Notes: generated by a model from the sequence alone, not told the origin. Positions 23,862 through 32,868 are shown, counted from the stretch's first letter. The stretch is DNA of 46,589 nucleotides from Planctomycetota bacterium (GCA_022563885.1 JADFMM010000014.1:1-46589); one strand, 5' to 3'. Numbers and translations: made by a program.

Positions 23862-24617
23862 ATGGAACAGACGCCACTCTCCGATTTTCCCAAGATACAG
23901 TGCCCCTTCATTCGCCAGACCTTCAAGATCGACAGGAGCCAATGGAAAAGACATCGTTCGCGCTTGCAGTTGCGTGAACCGGAGGTCTACCTGGCCGTGG
24001 ACCGCGTCAATCCCGGCTATGAATGGGTCTTCGACGATCCGGACACCATTGCCGTAGAGAAGCTCGATGGCACCAATGTCAAGATCCTGACGGAAAAGGG
24101 CCGGCTGGTGGTCGTACAGAATCGCCTCAACGTGATCGATCCCCTGCAAGTCATGAAGGGCAAGACCTTCATCATCGAAGGCATCTTTCAGGCCATCGGC
24201 AAGGGCCATGTCCATGAAGAGGGTGAACAGGCCGGTGAGGTCATCGGGCCCAAACTACAGGGCAACCCCTACCAACTGGCCGTGCATGAGTGGTATCCTT
24301 TTGAGCGATCGCTGACGGGCCTCTCCTACCGCTCCTTTCATGAACACGAGAGAACCTTCGACAACTGGAGCGCGTGGTTCAAGGACTATCTCATCTCCCG
24401 CTACTACACCAAGCGCTTCAAGAAGAGCCAAGCCAAGGAAACGGTCATGGCCGAAGGGGTGGTCTTCTACAACATGAAACGTAAGGAGCAGAAAAAACGC
24501 TGGATGGCCAAGCTGCGGCGTGACATGTTCGACTGGTTCTATACCGACCAAATCGAGATACCCGACTACGACCCGGCGGGCCGCGACGAGGTCGAAGACC
24601 AGGAGAAGTTTGACTAG
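23862..24617 (+). CDS. RNA-ligase-like nucleotidyltransferase
   Basis: A 251-residue cytoplasmic protein with the signature of covalent nucleotidyltransferases. Motif I is AVEKLDGTNVKI with Lys67 as candidate AMP-acceptor, motif IIIa lies in the GNPYQLAVHEWYPFE region, motif IV is MAEGVVFYN (Glu198), and motif V may be MAKLRRDMF (Lys217). This resembles small RNA ligases of the Rnl2-like group rather than NAD-dependent DNA ligases. There is no extra OB or kinase domain. It starts 14 bases after the synthase-like gene and may share its operon. Its stop shares the bases CTAG with the stop of the convergent VOC gene. Substrate and role are unknown; no toxin or RNA-repair partner is adjacent. Confidence 0.72.
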   Translation: MEQTPLSDFPKIQCPFIRQTFKIDRSQWKRHRSRLQLREPEVYLAVDRVNPGYEWVFDDPDTIAVEKLDGTNVKILTEKGRLVVVQNRLNVIDPLQVMKGKTFIIEGIFQAIGKGHVHEEGEQAGEVIGPKLQGNPYQLAVHEWYPFERSLTGLSYRSFHEHERTFDNWSAWFKDYLISRYYTKRFKKSQAKETVMAEGVVFYNMKRKEQKKRWMAKLRRDMFDWFYTDQIEIPDYDPAGRDEVEDQEKFD

Positions 24618-25114
24618 GGCAGGTGCGTCTCGGCCGCCAACTGAACGGTCAGACCGTCCGGATCCTCGAAATAGATGCGATTGCCTCCCCGCACGGTGGG
24701 CTCAATTCCCTCGGCTTTTAACTTGCGCTCCGCGTCTCGCACGTCGTAGCCCTTGACCGAATAGCAGTAGTGATCCATCTTGGCCTCTTCTCCCCTGAAG
24801 AGGGCAAGAAAGTTGTTGCCACAGGTGAGAAAGCAGTTGTTATCACCTTCCCGGGAGACCTTCAGCCCGAGGTGTTTCACATACCAGTCGCGCGAGCGCG
24901 CGACATCGGTGGTGCGAAGCGCGATGTGATTGAGTTCGGTCGCCTCAAAAGTACTCGACGCCTTACTCTCTGCGCCTAGTGCGGGTTGCGTTTCGAAGAT
25001 CCGACCCGCACCCCCCAAAAAAGCGGCGAGTGCTCCCAAGCCCGACACGAGCTGTCGTCGCGTCACTTTTCCTGTTTCGTACTCATGCACCAATTGACTG
25101 ATTGCCTGTTCCAT
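24614..25114 (-). CDS. Tat-exported VOC (glyoxalase-fold) protein
   Basis: A 166-residue protein whose start is ATG 25114 (MEQAISQLVHEYETGKV). A twin-arginine signal (TRRQLVSGLGALAAFLGGAG) predicts folded export by Tat. The mature part is one vicinal-oxygen-chelate domain with metal ligands in LNHIALRTTDV, MDHYCYSVKGYD and YFEDPDGLTVQLAAE. Tat-dependent VOC proteins of this type occur in Planctomycetota and Acidobacteria; their substrate is unknown. It lies 29 bases downstream of the pseudopilin-like gene and could be read from the same transcript. Confidence 0.9.
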   Translation of the reverse strand: MEQAISQLVHEYETGKVTRRQLVSGLGALAAFLGGAGRIFETQPALGAESKASSTFEATELNHIALRTTDVARSRDWYVKHLGLKVSREGDNNCFLTCGNNFLALFRGEEAKMDHYCYSVKGYDVRDAERKLKAEGIEPTVRGGNRIYFEDPDGLTVQLAAETHLP

Positions 25115-25143
25115 GGTTTTCTCCTTCAAAACTCGACCTCTGT

Positions 25144-25935
25144 CTAGAAATCCGTAAACGTCCGCATCCACTGGGGCCAATCATCCCCAGTCACGCCCCC
25201 CGCCAGCGTCCACCGATTGCTGACGTTCCACTTGCGATGGAACCTGAGTGTCCACAGTTCCTTGAGGCCGACCTTACGAACGGACCAGTCCAGGAACATC
25301 ATGTTCATGTTTCCCTCGTGCCGATTCATACAGAAACGACGCATCTCACTACCAGTGCTTGATCCCCACAGGCCAGCATGACCGTCGGAATCCGGCGGCT
25401 GATCGTCGTGGTTGGGCGTGGCACCTTGGATGGCGCAATCGCCAAATCCAGGGACCTGATTTGCATTCTTCACATTGGCCGACCTCCAGACTTCGTCAAG
25501 GTCGCGCCCGCCGATGGCACGTGGGACGTTGTAGACATACTGATTAATTCCATAGCTGCTGGCAAAGGGGCGGCCCTTGTTCGACCTGTCCCCACCATCC
25601 CAGGTTCTCTCCCAGGCGCCAAATGGCATCTGGGCGCCATCGGTGTAGAGCTTCTTTGCGCGGGGACAAAGGGTAATCTTTTGAGCCTCATCCTGATGAT
25701 ACTGCTGCACCAGATCCCGCCAGGTCAGTATGTCGACAGGAAACTTGCCTTCATGGTCCTGCGTATACATGTGCCAAATCATTCCCCATGTGTGCAAGTT
25801 TGATTTGCAGACAACTGCAGCCGCCTGTCTCTTGACCCGCTGCAACGCGGGAATGAGGATTGCCATCAAAACGGCGATGATGGCGATGACGACCAACAGC
25901 TCGATCAGGGTGAATGCTCTTTGACGAAACTTCAT
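25144..25935 (-). CDS. Pseudopilin-like protein with prepilin N-terminal methylation site
   Basis: A 263-residue protein starting at ATG 25935 behind GGGAGGT. The N-terminus (MKFRQRAFTLIELLVVIAII) is a class III prepilin signal: cleavage before Phe, Glu at +5, then a hydrophobic helix. The globular part has a metal-pocket-like C-terminal module with NRHEGNMNMMFLDWSVRKVG and LKELWTLRFHRKW. These proteins are abundant in Planctomycetota and Lentisphaerae, each genome having many; they are thought to be exported by a type II secretion or pilus-like machine. The longer frame to 26076 lacks support. Confidence 0.93.
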   Translation of the reverse strand: MKFRQRAFTLIELLVVIAIIAVLMAILIPALQRVKRQAAAVVCKSNLHTWGMIWHMYTQDHEGKFPVDILTWRDLVQQYHQDEAQKITLCPRAKKLYTDGAQMPFGAWERTWDGGDRSNKGRPFASSYGINQYVYNVPRAIGGRDLDEVWRSANVKNANQVPGFGDCAIQGATPNHDDQPPDSDGHAGLWGSSTGSEMRRFCMNRHEGNMNMMFLDWSVRKVGLKELWTLRFHRKWNVSNRWTLAGGVTGDDWPQWMRTFTDF

Positions 25936-26094
25936 GACACTACCTCCCAATCTATCTCCTATGCACCGAGGGCTGAGGCAACACGCTGCCCTGGTCTTCC
26001 TTGCTACGTTCTGCAATCGTGCCTGCGCGAGCGAGCGGTACCCCGCTCTTCGACCCACTGCCCGCGAACAAGTCACCGAGCTAGTCTTATGGTT

Positions 26095-26134
26095 GGTATA
26101 TTGTATAGAGTTTTGGGTACAATGTATAGAGTTT
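26095..26134 (-). promoter_or_regulatory. Two 19-bp direct repeats, likely tandem operator
   Basis: On the minus strand AAACTCTATACATTGTACC and AAACTCTATACAATATACC repeat with a 21-bp period, which puts both on the same face of the helix. Each contains a TATACA-type half-palindrome. They lie 160 bases upstream of the pseudopilin-like gene, which reads in that direction. A -35/-10-like pair (TTGTAC, 16 bases, TATACC) overlaps them. A repressor or activator site is plausible. Confidence 0.45.
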
Positions 26135-26197
26135 CAGGCTTATTTTTGGGACTTTTGGACTCGTCAGTTCGGGCTTAGACGAAGGGGGGTGGCATCG

Positions 26198-26272
26198 ATG
26201 CACCATGCAGTTCAATACGGCACTAAGGAAACGGCCAAAAACGACCTGAAGTATGAGATGGAGAAGCGGTAA
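26198..26272 (+). CDS. Possible 24-residue small protein
   Basis: An ATG preceded by GAAGGGGGG (26181-26189) opens a 24-codon frame rich in charged residues (MHHAVQYGTKETAKNDLKYE...). It sits alone in the 460-bp gap between the pseudopilin-like gene and the DUF1501 remnant. Nothing else in the gap besides the tandem operator supports a gene. Evidence is limited to the ribosome binding site. Confidence 0.25.
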   Translation: MHHAVQYGTKETAKNDLKYEMEKR

Positions 26273-26397
26273 GTTACTGTTGTACGGGTCCTTACAGCCT
26301 CCGAGACCACCCCATACCGAATCTCGCGTACAGAGCCTGAAACCGAAACACCTCGTCTGCCCGCCGGCACAGAATCATCGTGTTCGATTACGCGATC

Positions 26398-27467
26398 AGT
26401 TCATGGATCACCTGACCGCCGAACTGACTGAGCTGATTGAGCGGCCCGCGTGATAACACGTTAGGCGCTTATCGTCGAGGCCGAGGAGACACAGGAGCGT
26501 CAGATGCACATCACGTAGCGGGTTCACGCATTCCACGGCTTCCATGCCCAGCTCGTCGGTCGCGCCGATGGCGTGATCTCCGCGAACCCCTCCGCCGGCG
26601 AACCACATCGTCATGGCTTTGGCATTGTGATCCCGGCCACAGGACTTGCCTCCGCCGCGCAGGCCGTTATCCGGCGTGCGTCCGAATTCTCCGCAGAAGA
26701 ACACCAGGGTGTCGTCCAGCATCCCGCGATCTTTGAGATCCTTCAGCAATGCCGCGATGGGCCGATCCACGCTGCGGATCAAGGAACCGTGGGCCCGTTC
26801 GACATAGTCGTGGCTGTCCCAATTCCCGGCGTAGGCCTGAACGAACCGCACTCCTTTCTCCACGAGACGCCGGGCCAAGAGGCATTTCCGATCACAGGCA
26901 TCGGTTTTTCTGCCACCCATGCCATACATTTCCAGGGTTGCTTGGCTTTCACCCTTGAGGTCCAGGATGCCGGGCACCTCGTTTTGCGTGCGATAGGCCA
27001 GTTCGTAGGAACCCATCCGTGCCTCTAGCTCGCTCCGTCCCGGTCGTGCGTCGAGATGTTTCTGGTTGAGTTCCTCGAGAAGATCCAGATGGGTCCGTTG
27101 CTGCTGACGAGTCACGCGGGGTGGTGGATTAAGGTCCAGAATCGGGCTTCCCTGCGCGCCCAGCGGTGTTCCCTGGAACTCCGCTGGCAGGAATCCGTTT
27201 GACCAGTTGGCCGCGCCTCCCTGTGGGTAGCTCGAGCGGGGTAGGACCACGAAACCGGGCAGGTTTTCGTTGACCAATCCCGGCCGTACGTGACCCAAGC
27301 GCCCACGCTCGGATCGCCGGTGTTGATGTGATAGTAGGCGGTCGGGTGATTGACGGACTCGGCATGGGCGCCGCGGTAGAACAGATGTCGTCCACTCTCT
27401 CCTTCAAGTGGACCCGTTCGGAACAGATATCCGCCCCGCTTCGGCCCGCCTTGATGAATTCGAACGG
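26398..27467 (-). pseudogene. Degraded DUF1501 family gene
   Basis: The remains of a DUF1501 (sulfatase-like fold) gene, read from 27467 to 26398 in changing frames. Segment one gives PFEFIKAGRSGADICSE and LKERVDDIC. A shift near 27383 gives FYRGAHAESVNHPTAYYHIN and PSVGAWVTYG; another near 27285 gives GLVNENLPGFVVLP. The long third segment includes WDSHDYVERAHGSLIRSVD and FFCGEFGRTPDNG. A last shift near 26437 restores NQLSQFGGQVIHELIA at the true end. The N-terminal ~70 residues are absent; upstream of 27467 the frame encodes an unrelated charged stretch (VEEIGELQHKLDEIKETTK). DUF1501 genes usually pair with DUF1553 genes; none is here. Confidence 0.88.
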
Positions 27468-27649
27468 GGTTTGGCGTCTGTTTTGTGGTCTCTTTTATCT
27501 CGTCGAGTTTGTGTTGAAGCTCCCCAATCTCCTCAACCAAATCAGTCTTTTTCGACTATCGATCCATCCTTCCCATTTTACTGACTGACTACACTGAATT
27601 CACACCCAACTGCTCACTGAACTCGCTCTGGATAGTCCAGGCGCTTGGG

Positions 27650-28120
27650 TCATTGAAGAACCAACTTGATGGTCACATCTGCAACCGGAACATCAGCATC
27701 GCCACCATGCAGCTTGCCGATCTCAACATCCTCACCGGTCACGCAGATTTCGACCTCACTGAAGCCCTCAGGAACGTGGACATGGTCGCCGCCATTCAAT
27801 TGAACCTTCCACTTGCCCTTGGCAGGAGAAGTATCCTTGATACTAGCAGTAATCGTGGCGTCAAAGTTACTCTCGACAGCAGACGTGACGCAACCACTAT
27901 AGGTCTTGTAAGGATTGTCCGCGCTGGCGTCTTGGACGACCTTGATGCACTTTTGGTCTTTGATATGGATATAGAACCCGAGGTCCAGACAAACCAGGAT
28001 AGTGGTAACGGGCACGGCCACATACATTGTTGGCCAAGGCTCGTGTACCTTTACATCACCACCGGCTGCAGGGAGCGCGATCGCCAGCACAGCAGTTGCG
28101 ATTAGAACCCTCTTCAACAT
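27650..28120 (-). CDS. Small secreted protein of unknown function
   Basis: A 156-residue protein with a signal peptide (MLKRVLIATAVLAIALPAAG) and a start at 28120 after AGGAAAAG. The mature part is likely all-beta, with two or three cysteines (DQKCIKV, YSGCVTS, EICVTG) that could form disulfides outside the cytoplasm. I recognise no family. It has a long AT-rich upstream region and stands alone. Exposure at the cell surface or periplasm is the only inference I make. Confidence 0.75.
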   Translation of the reverse strand: MLKRVLIATAVLAIALPAAGGDVKVHEPWPTMYVAVPVTTILVCLDLGFYIHIKDQKCIKVVQDASADNPYKTYSGCVTSAVESNFDATITASIKDTSPAKGKWKVQLNGGDHVHVPEGFSEVEICVTGEDVEIGKLHGGDADVPVADVTIKLVLQ

Positions 28121-28730
28121 CTTCTTTTCCTTTCTTAACCTACGTCCCTGTACTGCGAATATTGCGATACAAGGGTCGTCCTTAACTTTTCATCCAGACA
28201 CCGAGTCCGAACAATACTACGTTCTGGGTAACATACAACATATAAGTCCTATATTACCTTTACTTCGATAAAATATACAATTTTATTATCTCAAACATCT
28301 CATAATACCATGTTATTGTTATAAATTAAGGAATGATTACCAGTTATGACGATCATTATGGTTATCATATCTTTCACATTACCCAATAACTCAGTTTCTG
28401 CACGAAATTGGTGCTTTTTTCGGTATCCGAGAGTCGAGTTGGTAAGTCTCCAATGAAGTCAAATTGACACGAGGCCCCTTTCCAAAGATTCCTTTACAGA
28501 AGGAAGTGTGGGGTAAGTAGGTAATATGAGATGACTACCTGGAGCCAGGTTCTCGCCGAGATTCACCATGACTCCAATACCCTCTGTCTAATAGTTCCGA
28601 ACGGTTCTCGGAAGGGAAACTCGCAATGAATGCCGGAGCTGTCAAACTCTGTGAGTCCCCCGGCAGAGCCGAGGGTTTACCCCTTCCCCCCCCCGATTGA
28701 GACCTGTCGTCCATGGCAAGAGCGATGGAT
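28121..28730. other. AT-rich intergenic region
   Basis: About 600 bases without a supported gene. The part from 28190 to 28400 is clearly richer in A and T than the rest of the window (runs such as ATAAAATATACAATTTTATT) and contains several TATAAT-like boxes on both strands, fitting a promoter region for the small secreted protein. A hairpin CCCCGGC-aga-GCCGAGGG lies near 28657-28675, and a run of nine Cs at 28686-28694. Confidence 0.5.
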
Positions 28731-28855
28731 GAAGCGATCAAAGAGGGGGTGCAATTGGGCCTTGCAAGAGTCCAAGTTATTTCGTGGTTCTTTAATAACG
28801 CTGCTACCGCAGCCAGGATCGTACCACGGAAGTCGCTGTTTTCTTGCCGGTCCCC
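28731..28855 (+). repeat. Dispersed repeat family B, third copy with a 56-base insert
   Basis: GAAGCGATC, GGGGTGCAATTGGGC and GAGTCCAAGTTATTTC at 28731-28783 match the reverse complement of 11728-11780. The match resumes with TTTCTTGCCGGTCCC at 28840-28854 after about 56 bases that the other copies lack. The copy lies just beyond the 3' end of the GH27 gene. It encodes no supported protein. Confidence 0.6.
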
Positions 28856-28866
28856 GAAGACAGAGG

Positions 28867-30846
28867 CTAGTCCCCAGTCCCGATTCCGTTCATCCTGACG
28901 AGCAGCACGCCATGCCTGGGAACTTTGTCCTCAAAGTGATCCTCAAACTCGCCGAGATCTTGCTGCCGCCAAAGATCCCGGACCCTATGCGGTCCATGGA
29001 TCCCCAGATCCTTCCATTGAACCGTGATCCTTTCCGGAAACTCGGAGCGGTTGAACAGGCCGACGGCCTTGGAGCCATCTTCCATCGCCTTCGCCCAGAC
29101 TTCCTGATAGCCAGCCCGGGCGATTCGCCGGGCCTGATCTCCCAGAGGATCCTGATTAACCTCCAGCACTTCATCATTTGTCAGGAGACTGTGGGTAAAC
29201 GCATCCAATTTCGTGACGTCACATCCTATCAGCAAGGGCGCGCAGAGCAGACACCAGAGGCTCATATGAGAGTATTGCTCATTCGGTGTGAGTCGGGTCG
29301 CATGGAGGTCGCTGCCCCAGCCCACTTGTCCGACGACTAGCATGTCCGGATCATTCCAATGACCGGGTCCGCCAAAAAGGCTGTAGCCGTCCTGCGAAAA
29401 ACCAATGGAACTGACGCTCTCCCAGGTATCCACGATGTCACCGGTCGTGCGCCAGCAGTGCCCCCCGACGTCCCGCCCCCATTCCCACACCTCCCCCATG
29501 CCGTACTGACAGAGGCTATAGACAATGTCCCGCTCCACCTGGTCCAGGCAGGACTTCATCAGCGCATAGGGCTTGATCAACGCCTCACGATCGGGATCCC
29601 CCACGATCGCGCTGTACCCGCACCAGTCATACTTCAGATAGTCGAATCCCCACCTCGCGATGCGGGCCGCATCCTGCATTTCATGTTGGTAGCTCCCCGT
29701 AAAGCCCTGGCAGGTGGTCGGGCCCGGAGAGGTGTAAATCCCCGCCTTGAGGCCTAGGCTGTGGATCGCATCGGTGAGGCGGAGCATGTCGGGAAACTTG
29801 TCATTCGCTTGCAGCATCCCTTGACGGTCACGCACCACTCCATCTGCGGCAGAAGGGTTCACCGTCCAGCAGTCGTCGATGTTGATATAAGACCAGCCAT
29901 GCTCAATCAAGCCCGAGTCCACGAAGGCCTGAGCTGTTTCCAGGATCTTCTCTTGATCCACAGCACATCCCCAGCAGTTCCAACTATTCCAACCCATCGG
30001 AGGCGTCAGTGCCAAGCTAACACCCACGACAATCCGCAGTTCCCGCTCAGCCCGGCCCAACTCATTTTCAGCCACCAGCGTCATTCGGTTGGTCCCCACT
30101 TTCGATAGGGAACCCGTAATCTGTCCCGTCTGGGAATCCAACTGCAGGCCGGCGGGAAGGTTCGTGACACCAAAGGTCATGGGGCGATCGCCCGTAGCCG
30201 CGATGGTATAGAGCAATGGACTGCCGGGACCGACACCGAATATCCTTGCGCCGTTAATGCAGGGCTGGGGCGAGGATGGGGGCGTCAGGAGAATGGCCTC
30301 TTCGGTAGGCCGGTCCACGGTCCTGGGGCGCTCGCCCTTGACTCGAAACAGGGCATCGACCCAGTCGGCGTGGTCGCCGTCTTGCCCATCGACACCCGGC
30401 TCGACCAGCAGCAAGAGCCGCCGGATGCCGCGTAGATCCACATCAACGGGACGGGCAGGCTCACCCGCTCGAACCGTCCCGCTGTTGTAGCGTTCTCTCT
30501 CGTCGCCAATGATCCGAAAGACGACACTACCCGGACGCTTGGCTTCATCATCAACACCGACCTTCGCGGTGAACCGACTGCCCCTCCCGTCCAAGGCAAC
30601 CCGCACAACGCTCGGCGCGTGGGTCCCAAGTCCACTGGCATAGGTCTCGCCGGCGATAGAGAAGGGTCTACCCTGGATGGTTCGGTTGGGCTGTGCGTAC
30701 CCAAGACCCTGCTCAACCTTGAGCAGGTCCAGGCTGGCAAGGGGCACGATTCTTTCGCGTCCCCCTCTCTCGCCCAGTACCAGCCAGATGGCCGGTCCCG
30801 ACACGACCAGGACAACGAACAGCCATGTCACGCGCAAACGCCTCAT
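28867..30846 (-). CDS. Secreted GH27 alpha-galactosidase with NPCBM-like domain
   Basis: A 659-residue exported glycosidase. A signal anchor (WLFVVLVVSGPAIWLVL) precedes an NPCBM-type carbohydrate-binding domain (about 35-170: SIAGETYASGLGTHAPSVVR), then a putative Ig-like domain (about 185-275: LPAGLQLDSQTGQITGSLSK) and a GH27 catalytic domain (about 280-560: TPPMGWNSWNCWGCAVDQEK, SYINIDDCW, GIYTSPG). Catalytic residues are present: nucleophile Asp407 in YLKYDWCG and acid/base Asp470 in RTTGDI. A beta-sandwich follows. It should remove terminal alpha-galactose from plant or algal glycans in the periplasm or outside. The start at 30846 has GAAGGCGAGA upstream. No other glycan genes are adjacent. 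Confidence 0.95.
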   Translation of the reverse strand: MRRLRVTWLFVVLVVSGPAIWLVLGERGGRERIVPLASLDLLKVEQGLGYAQPNRTIQGRPFSIAGETYASGLGTHAPSVVRVALDGRGSRFTAKVGVDDEAKRPGSVVFRIIGDERERYNSGTVRAGEPARPVDVDLRGIRRLLLLVEPGVDGQDGDHADWVDALFRVKGERPRTVDRPTEEAILLTPPSSPQPCINGARIFGVGPGSPLLYTIAATGDRPMTFGVTNLPAGLQLDSQTGQITGSLSKVGTNRMTLVAENELGRAERELRIVVGVSLALTPPMGWNSWNCWGCAVDQEKILETAQAFVDSGLIEHGWSYINIDDCWTVNPSAADGVVRDRQGMLQANDKFPDMLRLTDAIHSLGLKAGIYTSPGPTTCQGFTGSYQHEMQDAARIARWGFDYLKYDWCGYSAIVGDPDREALIKPYALMKSCLDQVERDIVYSLCQYGMGEVWEWGRDVGGHCWRTTGDIVDTWESVSSIGFSQDGYSLFGGPGHWNDPDMLVVGQVGWGSDLHATRLTPNEQYSHMSLWCLLCAPLLIGCDVTKLDAFTHSLLTNDEVLEVNQDPLGDQARRIARAGYQEVWAKAMEDGSKAVGLFNRSEFPERITVQWKDLGIHGPHRVRDLWRQQDLGEFEDHFEDKVPRHGVLLVRMNGIGTGD

Positions 30847-30902
30847 TCGTGCAATCTCGCCTTCTGGATGCGTCCTTCACGGCCGCCTATTCTCATGAGT
30901 GA

Positions 30903-30930
30903 TTGACAGGGTTCGGAGTTTTGATACGCT
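30903..30930 (+). promoter_or_regulatory. Promoter for polX
   Basis: A consensus -35 TTGACA (30903-30908) and TACGCT (30925-30930) are 16 bases apart, about 35 bases before the polX start. It lies in the short gap between divergent GH27 and polX genes. Confidence 0.5.
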
Positions 30931-30963
30931 GACGCAGACATTAAAGCGAGGATACCACCTACT

Positions 30964-32724
30964 ATGACGAATGCAACGGTAAGCAAGATCTTTGGCCAAA
31001 TGGCGGACATATTGGAGATCCTGGGCGAAGATCGCTTTCGTGTGAACAGCTATCGAAAATCCGCCCGCATCCTAGCAGAGCTGCCGTCCGAGGCCGACCA
31101 GCTCCTCCGCGACGGGACCTTGAGCAAAACGCCCGGGGTCGGCAAGGCCACCGTCAAGAAGATCGAAGAGTACTTGGATAGGGGCCGGATAGAGGCCCAC
31201 CAGGAATTATTGGGCAAGATCCCGATCAGCCTACTCGACCTGCTGTCCGTGCAGGGCATGGGTCCCAAGGGCGTCAAGAACGCGTATGATCAACTGCGGG
31301 TGACAAGCATCCCCGAACTCAAGGCGGCGATCGAAGATGGCTCTTTGGCGACGCTCTCGGGATTCGGACCGAAGAAGTGTGATGGCCTCCGTAAGGCCAT
31401 CCTCTTCCTGGAAGAGGCCTCTGGACGCATGCGGCTCGATCAAGCCCGCGGGGTTGCTGATCAGGTGATGACCTTCCTCGAGCAACAAGCTCCCGTTCAA
31501 CGCCTCGAAGTCGCAGGATCGCTGCGCCGTTGGGTCGAGACCATCGGCGATGTGAGCATCTTGGCGACACCGCAAGACGACGTTACACCCCAGGCCATCA
31601 TTGACACCTTTACTCAAGCCGACTTCGTCGTGGACTGCCTGGCAGCGGGACCAACCCATGGCTCGGTACTCGTCCATCACTCGGGCACACCGATACAGGT
31701 GGATCTGCGGGTCGTCGAGGCGTCGAGCTTTGGAGCGGCATGGCAGTATTTCACCGGATCCAAAGACCACACTATGCGCCTGCGGGACATCGCCTCAAGC
31801 AAGGGCATGAAACTCAATGAATACGGACTATACCGGACCGCGGATGCGTCCGAGCCGGTCTTCGTGACGGGTCAAAGCGAAGAGGCGATCTATCAGGGCC
31901 TGGATTTGGATCCAGTGGACCCGAAACTACGGCAAGACCGCGGCGAAGTGGAGGCAGCCCAGGCTCACACGCTTCCTCGGCTCGTCACCCTCGAAGACAT
32001 CCGAGGCGATCTCCACATGCACACGACGGCCTCAGACGGCCGGTGTGAATTGGAAGAAATGGTGACGTTCGGAATCGAACGCGGATATGAGTATCTCTGT
32101 ATCACCGATCATTCGGCATCCTCAGTCATCGCCAACGGTCTCAGCGCCGAACGTCTGATCCGGCAGATAAAGGCCATCCGTCGCCTCAATGAAGGCTACC
32201 CAGAAATCTCGGTGCTGGCGGGCAGTGAAGTGGACATCCTCAGCGACGGCCGTCTGGACTATGAGGACGGTCTGCTGGCAGAACTGGATTTCGTCGTCGC
32301 CTCGGTCCACGCCGGCATGAACAACCCCCGGGATAAAGGCACCGCTCGTCTCCTCAAGGCCATGGACAATCCCTCTGTCACCTGCATCGGCCATCCCACC
32401 ACGCGCATGTTGGGCCGTCGAGAGGCCATGGACCTGGACATGATCGCCATCCTACGGCATGCCGCCGACACCCACACCGCCATGGAGGTGAATTCCAACC
32501 CGATGCGCCTGGATCTCAACGACCTGCACTGCCGTATGGCCATCGACCACGGGGTCAAACTCATCATCAACACAGACGCCCACAACAAGATGGGCCTGGA
32601 CCGATTGGAATATGGCGTCGCGACGGCCGCCAAAGGCTGGGCCACCAAAGAGGATGTGTTGAACACGCTTCCGTGGGAGAAGCTCAAGGAACGGCTCCAG
32701 ATGAAGCAGAGCCTCCATTCGTGA
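30964..32724 (+). CDS. polX: DNA polymerase/3'-5' exonuclease PolX (polymerase site altered)
   Basis: A 586-residue family X polymerase with a C-terminal PHP domain, a base-excision-repair type enzyme. Order: 8-kDa-like HhH region (about 1-100: FRVNSYRKSARIL, TPGVGKATVKKIEEYL), fingers/palm (about 100-310), PHP domain (about 340-575). The palm shows GSLRRWVETIGDVSIL, in which the family has GD-x-D; the second metal aspartate is Ser198 (codon 31555-31557), whereas Asp196 and the later VDLRV aspartate remain. The PHP site is complete: DLHMHTTASDG, ITDHS, GSEVDIL, SVHAG, IGHPTTR and NTDAHN. A nuclease with weak or no polymerase activity is inferred. It is monocistronic. Confidence 0.94.
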   Translation: MTNATVSKIFGQMADILEILGEDRFRVNSYRKSARILAELPSEADQLLRDGTLSKTPGVGKATVKKIEEYLDRGRIEAHQELLGKIPISLLDLLSVQGMGPKGVKNAYDQLRVTSIPELKAAIEDGSLATLSGFGPKKCDGLRKAILFLEEASGRMRLDQARGVADQVMTFLEQQAPVQRLEVAGSLRRWVETIGDVSILATPQDDVTPQAIIDTFTQADFVVDCLAAGPTHGSVLVHHSGTPIQVDLRVVEASSFGAAWQYFTGSKDHTMRLRDIASSKGMKLNEYGLYRTADASEPVFVTGQSEEAIYQGLDLDPVDPKLRQDRGEVEAAQAHTLPRLVTLEDIRGDLHMHTTASDGRCELEEMVTFGIERGYEYLCITDHSASSVIANGLSAERLIRQIKAIRRLNEGYPEISVLAGSEVDILSDGRLDYEDGLLAELDFVVASVHAGMNNPRDKGTARLLKAMDNPSVTCIGHPTTRMLGRREAMDLDMIAILRHAADTHTAMEVNSNPMRLDLNDLHCRMAIDHGVKLIINTDAHNKMGLDRLEYGVATAAKGWATKEDVLNTLPWEKLKERLQMKQSLHS

Positions 32725-32868
32725 CCCAAGGGACCGACGGTGACTTTGAACAGACCCCGTAGAAAATGCCCGAAGTTTTTCTGTCCCTCCAATCCGTTAA
32801 CTGCCGATAATACAACAGGTCCCATTTGAAAACGCGGGCCTGCATCCGGGTCCCAGAGAGGACGCACC

